A stretch of 64,000 bases of DNA from Polytrichum commune (taxonomy: Eukaryota; Streptophyta; Polytrichopsida; Polytrichales; Polytrichaceae), in the NCBI GenBank assembly GCA_950295325.1, contig OX485803.1, positions 17,048,001 through 17,112,000 on the forward strand, in the 5' to 3' direction. A model generated the notes under the pieces. It searched no databases, was not told the origin of the DNA, and saw only the letters and a list, made by a program, of their open reading frames with translations. Shown here in pieces: positions 1 through 13,600 of this stretch. The stretch's first letter is position 1. Each line of letters begins with the position of its first letter. The position numbers and the translations under genes were made by a program.

Positions 1-1729
1 TAATTAAAGCTACTATAAATAGAACAAAATTACAATCATTCACAATTTACTATAATTGTAAAATTAAGTAATTAAAATAATTAAATATTGCAAATTAATC
101 AAACTATTTAATTATTGTAAATTATAGGAATCATAGTAATTGATTACTTTAACATAATTAGTGTTATTTAAAAATTAAAATACAATAATTAAAATTCCTC
201 TGCTGAAATCAACAGATAAATGTTCCCTCTGTTGATTTGTGTCGCACAATGGATCCATTTCAACATTGTTTTTATCAAATATGTTGAAATCAACAGAAAT
301 TAGTTGATTTTATGTTGATTTGGACTGCGATTTCTTGTAGTGCACACACACTTGTATCTTATAAATGTGGATTTTTACATGAAATATATGAACACTATCC
401 TTGAAAATATGAAGGGGGATTGACAAAAAATTGTATTTATTTTATTAATTTGTATTAATTTGATTATCTACAATTGTTTACTAATGTAGAAATTCACCTC
501 CTCTAAAAATTCCACCCCGTTTTGCAGATCTGCAACAACGAACGATTTATCAAATTCCATAATTCTAATATTTTTGATGATTTTTATATGTGTCTTTGAT
601 GTTATCTTCTTTCATCCATATTTTGATCTTTTTACAAAAGCCGTAGTTTCATTATAAATTCTACATGCCTTGTTCATAGTTGCAACAACTTCACGCTGCA
701 GACAAAAGTACATTATGAAATGTTAACTTTCAATAAATATAAAAACACATATAGAAATAAAACACATGGGTTAGATCTTATAAGAATATCTTGCAAAGGC
801 GTCAATTGTTAAAATATACCAAATCAATTTTATTTTATTATTTTCACTCTTTTTGTAATGCCCAATTGAAATTAGTGATTTGAAATTTTCAAATGATAAA
901 AGACCAAAATGGCGAATGTGATAAAATTTGTGAATAAGATTGGTCTTCACATAGTCACTTTCAAGAGACTTAGAATGAAATGTATGAAAATATTGGTCAA
1001 AGTGATAAAAATCAAGCAAAACAACAAATAAATATGTAATTTATGCATGTTCATATCATGTATCGCTTTAAAGAGGATTCCAACATTTGTAGATGTGTTC
1101 AAACATATCCAATCAACTTTTGGATCTCATTATAGATCATTTACATAAAAACGTGTTATATATTGTCGTCGTACAGTCACCGGATGATTTCTTTCCCAAA
1201 CAAAATATTTTGTTTCACACATTGACATAGTCATCATCAACATTAAGTTTGTCTTTAAATAAATATTAACCGAACAACAATGAATACTCCAAGTTGATTT
1301 TATTTTAACATTCAATTCAAATTGATTGATAATTTTATCATAAATTAATATATAGAGGACCATGTCGCTTTTTCTTTAGTCATTACTAAATTTATTATCT
1401 AAGAATTACATGTCAATCTCAAGTACATGTCAAACAACAACAAATGATATCAACCGAAATATAGGAATAGAAATCCTAGACTTTCATAATGGTTTAATGC
1501 ACAAGGTGCTAATCATGAAATTAAAATATGTTTTTTTGTTCATTTTGTATGTAATTGATAATCTTCTCAACCTCCTTCGATGATTCAACATTCGCATCAT
1601 CATCATCACGAAAATTGGCGTTACTATACTGAATTTTCAAAATAATAAAAAGGATTAATGAAAATATTAAGATTCATTCATTAAATGGTAATGAAAAAAA
1701 ATCAATAACATAATTATGTAATATTTCGA
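1..1729. other. AT-rich intergenic DNA, no gene seen
   Basis: Base composition is roughly three quarters AT. Open frames are short, lack protein-like composition and have no splice context. Nothing else was recognised. Confidence 0.6.
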
Positions 1730-2740
1730 ATATTACAAAATAAAATATAAATTATTTCAAAATCATAAGAGCTAAGTGTCATAAAAATCAATAGTCATAA
1801 AAATTTAAATGTAGAAAAATTGATTATGAAAGAATTTATGTATAGCAAGATTCAAGTATGCAAATATTCATATAAGCAAGAAATATAATTTGCAACATTT
1901 CACGTATACAAATATGTAAGAATCAAGTAGTTGAAAATCAAATATCCTAAAATGCAAGAATTTCAAGCATGCAAAAAATTATGTGTATAAGAATAAAATA
2001 TGCAAAAAATTCAAATTTGTAAGATTCAAGTATGCAAAAATTATTTTATGCTACAATGAAGATTTCAAATATGCAAGAATTCAATGATACTATAATCAAA
2101 TAGGTAAAATTTAAATAACCCAAAACCCAAGAATGAAAGAATTTTGTGAATGAAGTATGCGAGAATGAAGTAAGTAAGACTTGGTAACTTAGAATCCAAA
2201 AATGCAAGAATTTTGAGTATGCAAAATTTCAAATATCTAAGAATTCAAACATGCATGAATCAAGTAAGTATATAATAATCAAATAAGTAAAAAATAAGTA
2301 ATCTAAAATTGAAGGATAAAATGATTTCAAATATGTAAGTGTGCATCAATTTCATATATACAAGAATGCAAAAATTACAAGTATGCAAGTATACAAGAAT
2401 ATAAGAATTTGTAGTATACAAGTATATAATAATGAAGTATGTAAGAATTAGAAATCTAAATATATAAATTCTAAGTCTTCCATACTTAAAATATGACATA
2501 TTTCAATAGATGAGGATTGAAATATATATATCAATCAAGTATGCAAAAAATTCAGTAAACAAAAATTCAAATTTGCAAGTTTCAAGGAAACATGAATCAA
2601 TGTTTCAAAAATCAAGTATTCTAGAATGGAGTATGTAAGAATTCAACTATGCAATATTATTAAGTTTGCAATACTTAAGCAGATGAAAATTAAATAATAT
2701 AATTATTTCAAGTATACAAAAATAAAGTATGTAAGATATT
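1730..2740. repeat. AT-rich degenerate short-word repeat
   Basis: Variants of AAGTATGCAAGAATTCAA recur dozens of times with irregular 15-30 base spacing and no fixed period. It looks like an old, slipped minisatellite. No coding frame is supported. Confidence 0.6.
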
Positions 2741-2789
2741 CATACACACAATTTGTTTTTCTCTACACATCCATACACAAGTTTTATTT

Positions 2790-2960
2790 TTCTCACACAT
2801 ACAATCTCTCTTTCATACAATCACACCCATACATACAATAATTTTCTTATACACATATAATTTTTCTATCACACACACATGCACACATAGGTCATTAGTC
2901 ATTGAATTTGGTGAAGACATTCAGTTGCACACTCCAAGCTCTCTCTCTCTTGAAATTTAA
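2790..2960. repeat. Dispersed repeat, copy 1
   Basis: A CA/TA-rich tract followed by TGAATTTGGTGAAGACATTC and CACTCCAAGCTCT aligns with 9320-9470, where the words are TGGATTTGGTGGAGACC and CACTCCAAGTTCT. The type of element is not known. Confidence 0.45.
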
Positions 2961-5108
2961 GATTCCCTCAAGGGCTGCCCCCCCGCAAAAAAAAAAAAAA
3001 AATCCCGGAGGAACCTCCAGCACTGTAGCCTTCGGTGCTTGTTGAGGGAATTGCGAGGGCGGTGTTGTAGCTTTCCAATACAAGAAGTTGCTCCTGCTGA
3101 GAGAACTTTGAATGACTAACTGTTGAGAGAACTCTGAGTGACTGAGACTCTCGGCAAGGTTGTGTAGCCCTAGCCGACGTAGACAGGTTGCAGCAACGAG
3201 AGCGCTATCAGAAAAGAAAAGAAAAAAATCATAGTGTCAAACTTTGCGGCACCAGAATCTGAATTCTTGCATGCTTAGCTATATTCAAGGTATGCTACTG
3301 TGATTGGTAGAATACTAGCACTCATACTAAACGGCAAGATGAGCAAATCAAGCTCAGCTTCGAAGGATTTCAAGGTGGAGATATAAGCCTTGTATGCGAG
3401 CAACTTACATTTGGAATGTGACTAAGAACTTAAGTTAGCACAACTCTTGCTTAAGTTACATGGTTATTTGTTAATATTTTTATGATTATGTATAACAAAA
3501 GAATGTAGTATTGGTGTAGATTACCTACCTCTAAGGAAATGGTAAAGCCTTGTTGACATCGATAACAAGTAAGAGGTCTGCTAACACTTGTTATACGCTC
3601 TATTGACATACTTTGTGGTATTTTGGGGAGCATGGGCACATGTGAGGACCTCTTCTACAAGTGCTACACGCCTTCCAAAGATTAGTCTGCTCGTTTCAAT
3701 TCCTAAAGACTACTTGCTTTGTGTCCGGAATTGAATTTGAGTCTTTCTTGTTTTTACACCAACTTTCTCTCTATATTCTCTGATCAATCCTCAAATTGAG
3801 CTCTATGCACCTTGTGGTAATAAAGCATTTGGGATTATATAAAATAGATCAAGAAACATACAACCAGTATAGTCATCAAACTATACAAGATAAATCGAAT
3901 AAAGTTTGAGATTTTTGATCTTCCTACAAAAAATAAAAGATAGAGATAGAGTAGCTCTATAGATAGTCACAAATATCTCTGAAAACAACCATGATCTCCC
4001 GAAAATGTGGTGTATAGATATTATGGGTTGTATCAGAATACAACCATGGATATTTAGATTTCTCCTAATAAGTGATTGATATATTTGTGTTGAAGCAAGC
4101 ATATGTGTGATGTCAACACTAAAGGGTGAAGGTACTAACGAAACCAGTTGAGGGAACCAGAATCATAACCTATATTTGCTCACGGCCATGATATTGTTAC
4201 TTGATATTCAGTCACAATATGATGTTATTTGATAAGAAAAATGAACTCTGGACCATTTAAAAATATGGGAACTTTGGAGTTGTTTCGAAGTCTTATTAAA
4301 AATAAACTGACCTTTTTCAAACATGGTAATTCCAATGACATTACTTTATATGCAGTCAAAGTTAAGTCTATGGGACTAACAATACCAATGGAGCAACCAA
4401 TATTATGGAATGAGGTAGTGATTGGCTAAGGTTCTTGAATTACAGTCTTGACCGGGCTATATCAAAATCAGTGATGCAATTGTAATATCCTTATATATAT
4501 TGAAATATAAACTCGGATACTCAAGTACATTGATGCAACAACATTATGTATGCATATGTATGCCTTGTATAATTTGCGTGAAATGAACAACAGGTATGTA
4601 CAAAATTCCAATAGATTTTTTGAACAGAAAAAGGGTGGAATAACAAGATGTGGAACGGATAATAACTGATAAACTTGATTACCAGGACCCTTCCAAAAGA
4701 TGTATGTTGTCATAACTTAACTCTACATGTATAGTGATGACATATCCTATCAGGACAAGACATTGATCAAGACAAGATTAGTCAGCTCTCTACCGGGCTT
4801 CAAAATATCAGCCCAATGGAAACTACCTTAGGGTTTGATAAAAGTTACCTAACACATATCCACCGCAAATGTGACACTGCACATCTAAGGTGCATATTCA
4901 TTTCCTAACCCTATATTAAGTATAAACAAACGTGAGAATCTTCTTTCGAAGGTTAAGCCACAAGTGGGTGTTTACCTTAAGTAAATTTTAGGATTAGTGT
5001 AAGTGGTGCGGACTAGTAAAAGCGGGTGGTGTGTTTAGCCTACCACAAGCTTTAGTTACACAAGGTCCAAATGGCCAACGAACGGGTAGAATACTCATGA
5101 ATGGGATG
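2961..5108. other. Intergenic DNA, no gene seen
   Basis: Moderately AT-rich and without recognisable coding. A poly-A run at 2988-3002 follows a short GC-richer patch. GGGCACATGTGAGG at 3634 and GGGCACATATGAGG at 5613 are related words of unknown origin. Confidence 0.5.
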
Positions 5109-5120
5109 TGTATTATCTGA

Positions 5121-5488
5121 AAGGCACCACGGGCCTTGGCTTGGTGGTTAGGGCTCATGGCCCCCAATGAGGAGGTTGTGGGTTCTATTCCCCATGCCGG
5201 CGTGGTGTTCACCACCTTAGTCCACCCAACTATGGTGGGGGGTCCTTGGACCTTGTTGTATGGGTACCTCAAAGCCCTTTGGGGGGATACCATGTCCGGT
5301 ATCTTCAAGGCACTAGTGGCTAGCTAGGAACTAGTATAGTGTTTCACTATAGTGTCCATCCTCGAAAGGGGAGAGTAGTATTGTCCCAATGTCCCCTTGT
5401 CCAGTGGGCATCGGGTCATTGGCATTACGAACGGACACTTTATTCACGCCGGCTCCTTGCTAAAAAGGGACCGGAGTTTCTATCTATC
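5121..5488 (+). mobile_element. tRNA-derived SINE with 12-bp target duplication
   Basis: The 368-bp unit is flanked by an exact direct repeat TGTATTATCTGA (5109-5120 and 5489-5500). Near the 5' end, TGGCTTGGTGG (5137-5147) matches the pol III A box, and GGTTCTATTCC (5181-5191) matches the B box with one mismatch at a normal 34-base spacing. The body has no lasting open frame, and the 3' end is a short TTTCTATCTATC tail rather than poly-A. These are the defining features of a SINE. A 5'-truncated relative lies at 41634-41724. The intact target duplication points to fairly recent insertion. Confidence 0.85.
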
Positions 5489-6149
5489 TGTATTATCTGA
5501 TGCAAAGTATATGGTTATACGATGGTTTTTGTGTGACATAGGTATAATTGGGCTCTGTTGTTATTCACCTCGTGTATGTAATTAACCCTCTTTGTGGATT
5601 TGGTAGGTGGTATGGGCACATATGAGGCAGACCCTTCACAAACTTAGCGGTATTCTTAAACTTTGTATCCCATTTTCTTGTACAAGTATTGTGTATTTTT
5701 GCTTAGTTATTCTACAAGATAGTTTAGATTATCAAGCATTTTTTTATTTGAGCAAAGTTCTTGGAAATATGTGTGAGTAGCCATGACATACATCCTTGTT
5801 TTTCACTAAGTGAGAAATAGATGTGTGGTATGACATGATACATGAGTATACCTAGAACATAACCCTTCTAGTGTAGTAAGTGAAGATTTGGTTATTACTT
5901 TGAGATATCTTCCGATTCGTGAATGGTGTTGGTTATGGCAAGAAATGTTTTTCCAGGGTTTGAGGAAAACATAGATATGTGGAAGTAATGGTTTGGCCTC
6001 TGAACAAGAGGATGTATACAGACATGACTAAGTTTGAATGTAAACATAGATGTGATCATGATATGCCCAACTCTCTCACACACACATTTTCACTCTCACA
6101 TTTACACATATATGATAAATCTTAATATTAAAGACCTAATATGTGATTT

Positions 6150-6912
6150 TAAAAAAAAAATCACAAGCCGGAAGGTGAGGGAATGGGGATCAAGTTTTTT
6201 TCTTTTCAAAATGGCATCTTTGATCCGAGATAAAAATTTGAAAAACAAAATCAATCACCTACAAGAAAAAAATTCACAAGAAATTCAACAAAAAGGTAAT
6301 TTTTTTTAAAACACTTCAAAAAATTTGAAACATTAAAAAAATCCAAAAAAACCCTCTAAATCCAAAACTATCAACTTCATTTGTGATTACAAATTTGTAA
6401 ATATTTTGGATTTTTTTGGATTTTTTGGAATTTCTTTGAATTAGCTACGAAGCTTTTTGGGAGGTGGGGGATTGTTCATTTTAAAAAAAGTGGCATCTCG
6501 GATCCAAGATGCCATTTTTTTTTCAAAATTGTCTACCTTTTGGAAAGTTTTACACACAACTCAAAAAAATAAAAATTAATCACAAAATTCACAAAATCCA
6601 AAACTATTGTGCTCATGTGTGACGACAAATTTGTGAATTTTGTGGAATTTTTGTGATACATGTATGAAACTTTCCAGGCAAGAAGGATTGTTTATTTGTT
6701 TAAAAATGGCATCTCAGATCCGAGATGCCACTTTTAAAATAAATAAAAACATCTACCTCCCAAAAAAATTATGAAAATTTCAAAAAATCCAACACTATTG
6801 AGCTCATGTGTGAAGACAAATTTGTAAATATTTTGGATTTTTTACATTTTCTTTAATAAACTACAAAACTTTCTAGGCAGGGGGCGGATTGTTTATTTTG
6901 AAAAGGTAGCGT
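6150..6912. repeat. Satellite-like repeat with 24-bp palindromes (left part)
   Basis: Units of about 200-280 bases repeat CAAAATCCAAAACTATTG, CTCATGTGTGA-GACAAATTTG, TTTTGGATTTTTT and a near-perfect palindrome TGGCATCTCGGATCC-AGATGCCA. Palindromes lie at 6212 (half), 6491-6514 and 6707-6730. The same unit resumes at about 8740. Confidence 0.7.
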
Positions 6913-8740
6913 CTCTGTCAACCCTAAACCCCCACCCTTATGCGTCGTAGTCCGGGTGAGAGCCCATTGCTCACATGACTTGTTAACACTACTCAACCTT
7001 TGAAATTACCCACCCAATGCTCCCACAAATGAACATTGAACACACGGCTTTTATTTCAAGAACACAAGGTCACAAGTATTTAGAAATACTTTGCCTCTAG
7101 TGGTCCTTATGCAACACCACAACCCACTAAAAGTCCACACCCACACCTTGAGACACTGGCCTACCTACACTGCATCCTAATGGCTTGCAGGCAACATTAC
7201 TGCCATAAAGGCAAGCCCATGCCTATACTACTAAGCCCTTACTAATAAACACAATATAATGCTCATGATTGTTTACTTTATTTTTATTTTTATTTTTATT
7301 TTTATTTTTTTCGGCATTTCAAATATTGTCTTAACAACTAAATTTCCGTACCCTACAGTACCACATTGCTTCTGCCCATTGAGTGTGATTCAGCCAACAA
7401 CTCATGTGCTAAGCCCAACCTTCTGATTTCAACCCAACACCACATAGCTGCCAAACTCAGGCTTGAAGACGCTAGGAGACGGCCACCCAAGCTGCTCAAT
7501 CACCGTCACCTTCCTGAGAGGCCATCCCCTGGATTCACTCTCTCGGCAGGGCACATTAAGATGTCCCGTGGCACTGCAACCCTGCCTCGGGCCTGTAAGC
7601 CAACCTCTACCGCATTTGCGAAGGCTCTGATCCTCTGGACAAGTAGTTGCGCTTTGTCGAATTAACCTGGTTCCTGCTAAATTCCTACTGTTTCCACCCC
7701 CTCCGATTCAGCTCACACTGAATGCAACGATTTGTGAACTCGTTACACCAACCAATCCTCCCTTCCCTTCCTTTCTCAGCCGAATTTCTTGTTGTGGCTG
7801 AGGCCGCGGTTGAAGGGCTCCTTGACAACGCATTGAGGTCACAGTTCAGACGTTCAGTTAGAGGCATTCTCCATATGCTCTCCTACTGAATCTATTAGCC
7901 AACAACCAGACAACCACCCACGCTGGACTCGGGAGGTCCCCTGTTCTATCCTCCGCCCACAGGGAGGTAAATAGACAATGCAGCCTATGGCCGAATGAAC
8001 TCTGTGCACACACCGAAATCTTAGCCTATTCTCGCTAGTTCGGCCAACTGGTAGTCACTCCGCTGCCTTTCCCAATGTCGGAAAGAATCCTCTTACAAGT
8101 TGCAGCTCCTCCCCTGCCGTTGTTCTCACACTCAAAAAATCAACACCCAACAATGTTGCCATACCTCAAACCTTGCTGCCTCCGTGTCTCAGAGTTGAAC
8201 CAGCAGAGGCTGGAGCCTTCTCTTCATCGGGATTCATCCGTCCAAGTGTTGTGGCTCCTTGCCGCAGCTACGATCCACCCCCTTCGTACTCTCTTTGTTG
8301 ACCTCCAAGGAAGAACTGGCAGACCCCAGCTCCGCCGCTCCTCGGCAGTCACCATCCCACCTCCAAACAGAGAGAGTCTCCTTCTCCAGGAGGCAGCCTC
8401 AACTGCCTTCCCCGAGTCCAAGACCCCAGAAAATGCTAGGGTGCAGTGGCCCCTGGCCTAAAAAGGACAGTCACCAAGCCCCTCCCGGTCGAATAAAAGC
8501 CAGATTAACTAGACCCATGAGCAAAGGACTTCGGAACCTCCTACTGGCTTATAAGCGCATTCTTAACTCATCCTTCTATCCTTCCCACACTAAAACACCA
8601 CATCCTAACTTAAACTTAATTCTAATGCAACACAATGCTTCCACTCTTTTTATGTTTTGAATAAGTGATACAAAATCAAAGATCAAGTTTTTTATGGACT
8701 TCCAACCTAAGAGCACATGTGGGCACCGAATTTGGGCTCA
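6913..8740. other. GC-richer block splitting the satellite, probable insertion
   Basis: This block is about half GC against roughly 30 percent in its surroundings and interrupts the satellite unit inside the expected GGCATCTC word. It begins TGTCAACCCTAAACCCCCAC. Open frames up to 133 codons occur on both strands (for example 8075-8461 and 8259-8660 plus, 7685-7867 minus) but overlap one another and look like nothing known. I found no inverted or direct terminal repeats by eye. It may be a non-autonomous retroelement. Confidence 0.4.
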
Positions 8741-9170
8741 CAGTCTCATATTGGAGACATCATTCAAAAAAAAATGATCCCCTTTGCCCGGAAATGTTTA
8801 CAAACAATTAAAAAAAAAACACAAAATCCAAAGCTATTGAGCTCACCATTCATGTGTGAGGACATGTTTGTGGATGTTTTTGATTTTTTTTAAATCATTT
8901 GTTTGTAAAATTGTCTTGGTTCCAAGATGCCACTTTGAAATTAAAAATCTATCCCCTCTCTATAAATGTTAATAAAATATTCAAGCAAATTCCGAGAAAA
9001 TTTCAACATCAACACACACTTGACAATAGAAATTTGAGGGCACATGCGTTGTTGAATATGAAAAATTACAGGGGATCAAAGAGGTCACTTTGAAAGAAAG
9101 AAATTATTCCCCCACCCCCTAAAAGTTTCAACAATCCCACAAACTCTTACACACACATACTTCAAAAAAA
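8740..9170. repeat. Satellite-like repeat (right part)
   Basis: The words CACAAAATCCAAAGCTATTG, CATGTGTGAGGACA and GGTTCCAAGATGCCACTTTG (8917-8936) continue the repeat seen at 6150-6912, more diverged. Its separation from the left part is explained by the block between them. Confidence 0.55.
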
Positions 9171-9319
9171 ATTGATAGCCCAAATTGAGAGTGTTTATCA
9201 AAATTGAATTACAAGATCTCAAAAATGAGCATTGGGATTCATACACACCCACATTTGACATTGTAGGTTCAAAATTGTGTGGATGTGAGTGTGTGTGTTT
9301 GTGAGGTTCATTGTTGAAT

Positions 9320-9470
9320 CTAATTTAAATCACACACGTGCACATACATACACATACAATCTTTCTATCACATAGACATAGACATACACAAACTTAAACA
9401 TACCTTGATCACTGGATTTGGTGGAGACCTTGGGTTGGTCACTCCAAGTTCTTCGCTCTTGGCTCCACTA
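9320..9470. repeat. Dispersed repeat, copy 2
   Basis: This is the partner of 2790-2960, in the same orientation, with a similar run of CACATACATACACATACAA before the shared words. Confidence 0.45.
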
Positions 9471-10606
9471 TCATTGCTCCCCCCTCCTCATAATGAATAT
9501 GTGATTCGGGATTTTGGGACCGTGCTTTAAACTCATGGCTTGTTGCCTATACACTTGACTCCTTGGTTCTCCCACCTTGTTTACCTCCCTTCCCACGTCC
9601 CCATCCTCGCGCCTACTTTTTATTGTTGGCCCTCCACTCAATGTCCAAGGCTCGCAATTCTTAGTTTTTTGCATCTATTGGCTCGCGGATGCTGGCTCGC
9701 AATTTGCATCTCAATGTTGTATCCCACAGAGGCTCGTTTTCCTCCCTCTGACCTCCAACATTCATCCTATGAACTCGCTTTTGGTTAGGGTTTAGTTGGG
9801 CATTAGCTAGGGGTTAGGGCTAAGGGTTAATTAAGTGGGTTGGCTATGTTGGTGGGGGTTTAGCTAGGAATTTTGGTTGATTATAGATATAATATTAGCC
9901 AACTTTGAAGGTCCTATATGACTCTTCATTGACCATGAGACACTCAACTATAATTTCTAGCTATATACTACGATTGATTACCGATGACCTGTGCATCTTT
10001 TAAACAACGATTATGAGCATAACAACGAGTTGTGTACCTATGTCTCGTTATCATAGTTGGAATCTGAGTCGATGACCATGTTTACAAAAATATGGAGTTC
10101 CGCATGGTCTGTTTGTTTGGTGCACAATGTTAACCCTCTTTCAAATGATAAATTCCTTGTTGTATTTGCGGCATTGCCTCCCCCTTTTTATGATAGACAT
10201 TTGCCCATCCTCGATTTCTTTAGTTGTTTATTGGTATTGAACTGAAATGAATATTTCCTTTTTTTATGTTTTTTGCTAATATGGTGTGCTCTCACTTTGT
10301 GTCACTTTAGGCATTGCTATTAAATGTCATCATTTGCCATGATAGACCACACAATTTATTGTATTTTTTAAAAATTTGTATCTTATCATTTTAGGGTTTT
10401 GGTGATTCAGGGCATGCCAATTTTTCTGTCCATCCCCTCTAGAATATATTATGACCATAAGAATTAACGTTTTAACCTACACATGTGCCATGTGTCAGAG
10501 GAGGTGGCTAAGGTTCCCAATTAAATATGTATTTCACTAAACAACAGTCAATACAAATAAATACACTTGTGCACATTGTGATGCGCATCTAATTCCTTCT
10601 TTAATC
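9471..10606. other. Intergenic DNA, no gene seen
   Basis: Overlapping short frames occur at 9540-9795 on both strands, with no similarity that I recognise. A G/T-rich run (GGTTAGGG, GGGTTAG) at 9783-9860 is not a regular telomere repeat. Confidence 0.5.
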
Positions 10607-13600
10607 ATGGCTATTGTCCATGCTCATGGATCGTTTGTACCCTTCACATTGCCTCTTGAGGATGATGGTCATGTGGGTGTCACAGAGGATTTACCTAGTT
10701 TAAGGTTCAATCTCCAAATAGGAACCTTGTACATGAAGCCAAAGATGTACATTGCGGATCATGATATATCAGACACAATATTGATGCAAAAGAATGGGAG
10801 TAAGGATGGTCATGTATGGATTTTGGGCCCGGGATCATTTAGGGTTATAGGATTTTTTGATTCCCAAATGCAAACTTCTGTTGTCATTTTAATGAATGAG
10901 TTTGTCACATCAAAGGTCCAAATTCCAAGAGTCACCACTATTAAATTGGAGCCTATTGAAGAAGGTGTTTTTAGGTTGTTTGGTTCTAATGACAAAGTTT
11001 GACCGACGATTTTTCTTTTTGATATGTCACCATTTCATGTTGGAAATATGACTCCGACTCCTTTCAAAGTATTAGTGGATGTTGATAAAACCCCTTACAA
11101 TCCACTTGATATGAGATTAGCTCGCCAAAAACTTCATTTCAATGTCCACCTTTGCATCATCTTCAAGTTTGAATATTGTTAAGGCATTGAAACCGACGAA
11201 GTTCAAGAGAATGTCTAAATCTGATCTTACAACTATTGACTTTGACAACATTGATATTTGTGATGTCAAGTACTTGCAATCATCTTTTGACGGTGATTTT
11301 TTTTTTGTTGCCCCCTTTGTCAATGAAAGCTCCAAGGGCTTCTGGTTGTTCCATGGATGGCATAGACAAGATGTGTGACGGACCCCCATGGTGCACAATA
11401 AAAAAACAACTAATATCCATAACGATTTTGGATTCTCATTTAGATGTTCTTCTTGTGCAGGTCATCTCCAATGCCCAAATGATTATTATGATTACATGTA
11501 TCGCAATGGAGGGGTTTGCAACAACAACGAATGGATGAAATCAACTCCTATCCCATTTTGTGTGGAAAATGTGGCCCCTAAAAAATTAAAAATGGAGTGT
11601 AAGGTATGTCGGTCAACACATATGAGCACGGCATTGTGTAATACTCACATAATATATGTCCACTCCACATTTCCTGCGATGTTGAGGGTTTGTACTTATC
11701 TAGGTGTACATGACCATCTTGTGCCCAATGGTATATGTCGTGAGTCACTAGACATGGCTTACCCGTATGTTGTTCAAGAGGTTATGAAAACAACCTCTGC
11801 TAAGAACTTTGCTATAGTAATGGCAACAAGCAAACAATTTTTGGTAGACTACATTCTAAAATCTCCATCAAACGGTGAAGGCCATCACATGACAATTTCG
11901 TCATTAGAGGTGATTATGGATAAATTTAGTGTTATTGCCTCTCCAAATTATTGTAACTTCATGTCAAGTTCGAAATATTTTGTTCGTAATGCAATGGGTA
12001 CGATGGATAATATAATGGCGCTCAAAGACCATTCAAGTTTCAAATACGTTCATGGTAGTAAGCTCCTAGGGCAATTCAAGGACAAAATGTTTGTCTTCAA
12101 AATGTCAGTAGAGCTTCCAAGAAGTGGTGTGGACCTTGTAAAGTGTATGTAGGTTGGAAGGGACATGAAGAATTTATGGATAATATTTGACTATGTTAAA
12201 CGTTTTAAGGACTAGATCACCTTGGCGTGTCATGTGTACGATAGCAAATATTATAAGGTGTTCACAATTGTATGTTGTGACATGCAATCTAAAGATGATA
12301 TAGCACAAACATTTTTTTGAGAAAACTTGAAGTATGTTATGGCGGAAAATGGAGTGTCAAAAGTAAACTTCAAGGGTTTCATGGTAGATAGTGCTCATGT
12401 TAATTGGAATGCAACAAACAATATCTATGGGGGGGGGGGGGTGTGATCCAAGTCTGCCCATGGTCAATTGTGAGTACACATGTTTTTTCCATTGGTGTGC
12501 AAGTTTGGATAAGAGGACGCATAAGTATATCAAACCATCCTTGCAATTTCAAAACAAGCAAATATGCAAGGATTACAAGGACGCAAAGACAATGGACAAA
12601 ATTGAGACCAAAAATCATGTGCTTTGTTCATGGTGGTTGTCATTTGGACCTGCCACGGAGAAAAACATTCTCGATTTCTTTAAGTGGTTGGGATTCAGGC
12701 ACTTTTGTTACAGACAATGGTGTGGTCATATGCTTATTGTAAGTGCATTGCTAAATTGTGCTCTTGAGTACTATTTTATTTTGAACATCTAAAAAATATG
12801 TACAATCTCCTACAATTTACAATTGTGGTGTTCGTAGAATATGACAATAGATAAACTTGCGGACACAAACACTATATCTAGTAGTTCACAAACATTATAT
12901 TTAGTGTTAGGGTGAGGAGTGAAGTAGTTCATAAACACTAGTTCGCATAATACGACAATATATGAACATGCTCCAACTTACAAAGGGTTGAAGAAGGAGT
13001 TATGTTCCACCAACAATGTGGAGCATGAGTTTTGGTTTTGCCCCGACGACATCAAGTGTTGTGTGAGTGGCAACCAAACAATATATGTTTTGGACTAGCC
13101 TATAGTATCCAACACATTGTTGATGAAGATAGGTACCAATCTCTTGGGGAAGAGGTGTTGGCGCTCAAAGACTTGAGTTCCAATTGCAGCAGAGGGAAGC
13201 TATTTATCCACGTCGCATATTTTTAACAATCATGACATTTTTTATCCCTCGGTTGTATTTTTGTGTGCCCCCAAACTCAGACGCCCACCCAACTTCCAAA
13301 TTCTCGAAGAGAGTGCATCTCAATCCAACAACATCCATGGCGGATCACAAAAGCCCATGGGAAAGCGCCGGACTCATGGACGGTTACCATGTTGTTGGAG
13401 CGATTGCCATTCCATATCCAAGATTTGGAGTGATAATCAACATCTTCTCCAAGGAGGACATTTCATACCGTATCACAATTGATGACATTCCGCATTGCAC
13501 ATGCCCATATTTCACAAAAATGTCATCTCGGGTTTTGGGAAAGAAAAGGAAATGGGTGTACTACAAATATCTTTATTATGTGTTTAGATTTACGTGCAAG

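Noticed and set aside
5136-5327. 63-codon open frame
   Set aside because: It lies wholly in the SINE body and is not conserved coding.
6491-6730. CRISPR-like array from repeated palindromes
   Set aside because: Spacing is 200-280 bases, intervening DNA is itself repeated, and the setting is a plant nuclear genome.
9783-9860. Possible interstitial telomere repeat (GGGTTAG, GGTTAGGG words)
   Set aside because: The words are irregular and few; the plant unit TTTAGGG is not repeated in tandem.
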